Shown here piece after piece: positions 6,818 through 9,066 of a stretch of 9,066 nucleotides of DNA. The first letter of the stretch is position 1. The number at the start of each line of letters is the position of its first letter. A program made the position numbers and the translations under genes. The stretch lies in contig JAGLEW010000190.1 in NCBI GenBank assembly GCA_023144875.1, positions 1 through 9,066 of the forward strand, given 5' to 3'. This stretch comes from Methylococcales bacterium. GTDB taxonomy: Bacteria > Pseudomonadota > Gammaproteobacteria > Methylococcales > Methylomonadaceae. The notes beneath the pieces were generated by a model. That model searched no databases. It was given only the letters and a program-made list of their open reading frames with translations, and was not told the DNA's origin.

Positions 6818-7771
6818 ATGAGTGATACCTCTTTGATGGTATTTTCAGGTAATGCTAACAAAGCCTTATCCGAAGGCATCGCCAAAAAATTGAATCTTCG
6901 TTTAGGAATGGCCAGTGTCGGACGATTTAGCGATGGTGAACTCGCAATTGAAATCGAAGAAAACGTGAGAGGGCGAGATGTCTTTGTCATTCAGCCGACC
7001 TGCTCTCCTACCAATGATAACCTAATGGAATTATTGGTCATGATAGATGCACTAAAACGTGCTTCTGCCTCTCGAATTACTGCGGTCATGCCTTATTTCG
7101 GGTATGCTCGCCAAGACAGACGAACTCGATCTGCTCGTGTTCCGATTACCGCAAAATTAGTAGCCAACCTTATTGATGAAGCAGGGGCTGACCGCCTACT
7201 AACTGTTGATCTACATGCCGATCAAATTCAAGGTTTTTTTAATATTCCTGTTGACAATGTCTATGCTTCCCCTATTTTACTTGGTGATATTTGGCGTCAA
7301 AAATATGATAATGTAATTGTTGTATCGCCTGATGTCGGTGGTGTTGTCCGCGCCAGAGCCTTGGCAAAACGTTTAGATGATGCTGATTTAGCCATTATAG
7401 ATAAGCGTCGCCCTAAAGCAAATGTGTCTGAAATTATGCATATTATTGGCGATGTTTCTGGTAAAACCTGCGTCATGATAGATGATTTAGTTGATACCGC
7501 GGGTACGCTTTGTCATGCTGCCAGTGCTTTGAAAAAAAATGGCGCTATTAATGTCGTGGCATACTGTACCCACCCTGTTTTATCAGGAACGGCTGCCGCT
7601 AACTTAAAAGCCTCCGTTCTAGATGAGCTTATCGTAACGGATACCATTCCCTTAACCGCTGAGTTATTGGCGTTAAAAAATGTTAGGCAATTAAGTGTTG
7701 CCGATATGCTAGCGGAAACCATACGCCGTATAGCTGCAAGCGAGTCCGTCAGTTCGCTTTATGTTGATTAA
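6818..7771 (+). CDS. prs: Ribose-phosphate pyrophosphokinase (PRPP synthase)
   Basis: Prs transfers pyrophosphate from ATP to ribose-5-phosphate. Its product PRPP feeds purine, pyrimidine, NAD, histidine and tryptophan synthesis. From the ATG at 6818 the protein has 317 residues, against 315 in E. coli, and the beginning [17 protein letters not shown] aligns with MPDMKLFAGNATPEL; the longer frame from 6794 adds eight unexpected residues. Visible motifs are GRFSDGE (35-41), the ATP-contacting [11 protein letters not shown] (92-102), the cation and catalytic stretch [11 protein letters not shown] (131-141, His133), the flexible-loop KRRPKAN (196-202) and the PRPP-binding loop DDLVDTAGT (222-230). 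The sequence is a class I, phosphate-activated type with no missing key residue. It follows tRNA-Gln by 36 bases and precedes rplY by 45 bases, probably in the same transcript. Confidence 0.97.
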   Translation: MSDTSLMVFSGNANKALSEGIAKKLNLRLGMASVGRFSDGELAIEIEENVRGRDVFVIQPTCSPTNDNLMELLVMIDALKRASASRITAVMPYFGYARQDRRTRSARVPITAKLVANLIDEAGADRLLTVDLHADQIQGFFNIPVDNVYASPILLGDIWRQKYDNVIVVSPDVGGVVRARALAKRLDDADLAIIDKRRPKANVSEIMHIIGDVSGKTCVMIDDLVDTAGTLCHAASALKKNGAINVVAYCTHPVLSGTAAANLKASVLDELIVTDTIPLTAELLALKNVRQLSVADMLAETIRRIAASESVSSLYVD

Positions 7772-7806
7772 TCATTATTATTTAAGTGTTTTAAGACACA
7801 CGCTTT

Positions 7807-7810
7807 GGAG
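7807..7810 (+). promoter_or_regulatory. Ribosome binding site that sets the rplY start
   Basis: GGAG lies 6 bases before the ATG at 7817. An in-frame TTG at 7805 would put this site inside the coding region, so 7817 is the better start. Confidence 0.75.
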
Positions 7811-7816
7811 AAAAAA

Positions 7817-8443
7817 ATGTCTAACGTATTTGAATTTGTAGCAGCGAGCCGCGAAAAATCAGGAACTAGTACTGCTCGTGCTGTACGTCGTCAAGGTAAT
7901 GTACCCGCCATCATTTACGGAGGTTCGTCTGCCCCTGCTTTAATTACCTTAAATCACAATGATGTGATAAAACGCCTTGAAAATGAGGCTGTTTATTCTC
8001 ATATTCTTGAAATTAGTGTGGATGGTAAAGCCGAAAAAGCAGTTCTAAAAGACCTTCAGCGTCATCCTGCGAAACCTCAAGTCCTACATATGGATTTTAT
8101 GCGGATCAATGAAAATGAGCAATTAAAAATGCATGTTCCATTGCATTTTATTAATGAAAATGAGGCATTAGGGGTTAAAAAAGGCGGCGTTGCAACGCAT
8201 GCTCGAGTCGAAGTTGAAATAAGCTGTTTGCCTTCCGCCTTACCAGAATATTTGCAAGTTGATCTAGAAAATCTTGATGTTGGTGAATCTGTTCATTTAT
8301 CTGAAATAATTTTACCTGAAGGGGTTCAAATTGTTGAGTTAACTCAAGGAGAAGGGCATGACCTTGCCGTTGCTTCTATTGTTGCCTCACGCGTCTCAAA
8401 AGGCGATGAAGAAGAAACCGAAGAAGAAACCAGCGCTGAATGA
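7817..8443 (+). CDS. rplY: Large ribosomal subunit protein bL25, long CTC form
   Basis: This protein binds 5S rRNA in the central protuberance of the 50S subunit. From ATG 7817 it has 208 residues, about twice the short L25 of E. coli (94), so it is the two-domain CTC/TL5 form related to a Bacillus general stress protein. The N-terminal L25 domain covers about residues 1-92, with ARAVRRQGNVPAIIYGG matching the RNA-binding strand region and HPAKPQVLHMDFMRI closing it. The C-terminal beta domain (about 95-190) includes HVPLHFINE and CLPSALPEYLQVDL. A strongly acidic tail rich in Glu ends the protein. The stop overlaps the pth ATG as ATGA, so expression of pth is probably coupled to it. Confidence 0.96.
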   Translation: MSNVFEFVAASREKSGTSTARAVRRQGNVPAIIYGGSSAPALITLNHNDVIKRLENEAVYSHILEISVDGKAEKAVLKDLQRHPAKPQVLHMDFMRINENEQLKMHVPLHFINENEALGVKKGGVATHARVEVEISCLPSALPEYLQVDLENLDVGESVHLSEIILPEGVQIVELTQGEGHDLAVASIVASRVSKGDEEETEEETSAE

Positions 8444-9015
8444 TTAAATTAATTGTTGGTTTAGGAAACCCTGGACCTCAATATGAAAAAACCCGGCATA
8501 ACGCTGGGTTTTTGTTTTTAGATCAACTTGTTTCTAACTATAGTGGCGCTTGGAGACAAGAATCAAAATTTCATGGCTCGCTTGCAAGTTGCGTCATTAA
8601 TGCCCAAAAAATTTTATTATTAAAACCAAGCACTTTTATGAACAACAGTGGGCAAGCTGTAAATAGCATTGCACATTATTATAAAATTACCCCTGAACAA
8701 ATTTTGGTTGTACATGATGAGCTTGATTTTATTGCAGGTATTATCAAGCTAAAAAAAGGGGGCGGACATGCGGGGCATAATGGACTGCGTGATATTATTG
8801 CGCATTTAAGTTCCAAAGATTTTTATCGTTTAAGAGTGGGGATTGATCGTCCTAGTGCTGGCAAACCCGTTGCAGATTATGTTCTATCAAAACCTTCTAA
8901 AATAGAGATGACCGCTATTTTAGAGGGCTTTTATCGAGTCGATGTGGTTATGGCAACCTTAATTTCAGCTAATATCCGTAGCGCAATGAACGAATTAAAC
9001 ACAAAGATAAAATAA
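8440..9015 (+). CDS. pth: Peptidyl-tRNA hydrolase
   Basis: Pth cleaves the ester bond of peptidyl-tRNAs that drop off the ribosome and so returns tRNA to the pool. The 191 residues match the bacterial enzyme (194 in E. coli). All catalytic and binding residues are present at the E. coli positions: Asn10 in GLGNPG, the catalytic His20 in TRHNAGF, Asn68 in FMNNSGQ, Asp93 in VVHDELD, and Asn114 in GGGHAGHNGLRD. The ATG at 8440 overlaps the rplY stop by 4 bases with only a weak purine-rich GAAGAAG upstream, which points to translational coupling. In related genomes the next gene is usually the GTPase ychF; it is not in the window. Confidence 0.98.
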   Translation: MIKLIVGLGNPGPQYEKTRHNAGFLFLDQLVSNYSGAWRQESKFHGSLASCVINAQKILLLKPSTFMNNSGQAVNSIAHYYKITPEQILVVHDELDFIAGIIKLKKGGGHAGHNGLRDIIAHLSSKDFYRLRVGIDRPSAGKPVADYVLSKPSKIEMTAILEGFYRVDVVMATLISANIRSAMNELNTKIK

Positions 9016-9018
9016 TAT

Positions 9019-9047
9019 TTGACATAAAATCATTAATGAGCCATAAT
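9019..9047 (+). promoter_or_regulatory. Near-consensus sigma70 promoter firing out of the window
   Basis: A perfect -35 TTGACA (9019-9024) is followed by a 17-base spacer and a -10 CATAAT (9042-9047, 5 of 6). It is the best promoter match in the window and begins 4 bases after the pth stop. Transcription would start near 9054. The driven gene lies beyond the right edge, so the promoter probably marks a new transcription unit after pth. Confidence 0.7.
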
Positions 9048-9066
9048 AGCTGGCTAAAGTAACGGA

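Noticed and set aside
7764..7794. TTGATT near the prs stop as the -35 box of a separate rplY promoter.
   Set aside because: No acceptable -10 hexamer lies 16-18 bases downstream; the best match is 3 of 6.
7784..7799. Small inverted repeat GTGTTTTAAGACAC between prs and rplY as a terminator or regulatory hairpin.
   Set aside because: The stem is only four or five pairs including a G-U, no T-run follows, and rplY starts just downstream, so read-through is more likely.

Overview
The window looks like a chromosomal segment of a moderately AT-rich gammaproteobacterium. Apart from the first ~400 bases it holds the classic block hemA-prfA-prmC (reverse strand), divergent from TPR lipoprotein - lolB - ispE - tRNA-Gln - prs - rplY - pth (forward strand). 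From memory, this is the arrangement of the equivalent locus in Pseudomonas and many other gammaproteobacteria. The protein sequences are typical of the class. AT-rich codon usage and the look of the proteins would fit a member of, or near, the Methylococcales or Thiotrichales, but no gene here fixes the order, so that placement is an inference.

Layout. Bases 1-379 hold the remains of a P-loop ATPase gene on the reverse strand. Its N-terminal third with the Walker A motif is intact, then homology-like sequence stops abruptly near base 97. Bases 445-3631 (reverse) are a tightly overlapped operon for tetrapyrrole synthesis and translation termination: hemA, then prfA (4-base ATGA overlap), then prmC (1-base TAGTG overlap). 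Bases 3632-3777 are a divergent control region with one sigma70-like promoter candidate facing each way. Bases 3778-6691 (forward) encode a TPR outer-membrane-type lipoprotein, LolB and IspE, separated by 2 bases and then overlapping by 4 bases. A tRNA-Gln(UUG) gene sits between ispE and prs. Then follow prs, rplY (long CTC form of L25) and pth, the last two overlapping by ATGA. The final 50 bases hold a near-consensus promoter that fires out of the window.

How the genes relate. HemA makes glutamate-1-semialdehyde from Glu-tRNA. PrfA is release factor 1, and PrmC methylates its GGQ glutamine. LolB inserts lipoproteins into the outer membrane. IspE is in the MEP isoprenoid pathway. Prs makes PRPP. 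RplY binds 5S rRNA, and Pth recycles peptidyl-tRNA. The set is a housekeeping cluster joined by co-transcription more than by one pathway, with translation as the commonest theme.

I found no convincing undescribed system. The points most worth a second look are the broken ATPase and its junction at the left edge, the TAG/GTG overlap that puts prmC initiation at a stop codon read by RF1, the back-to-back promoters sharing a -35 region, and the strong promoter at the right edge.
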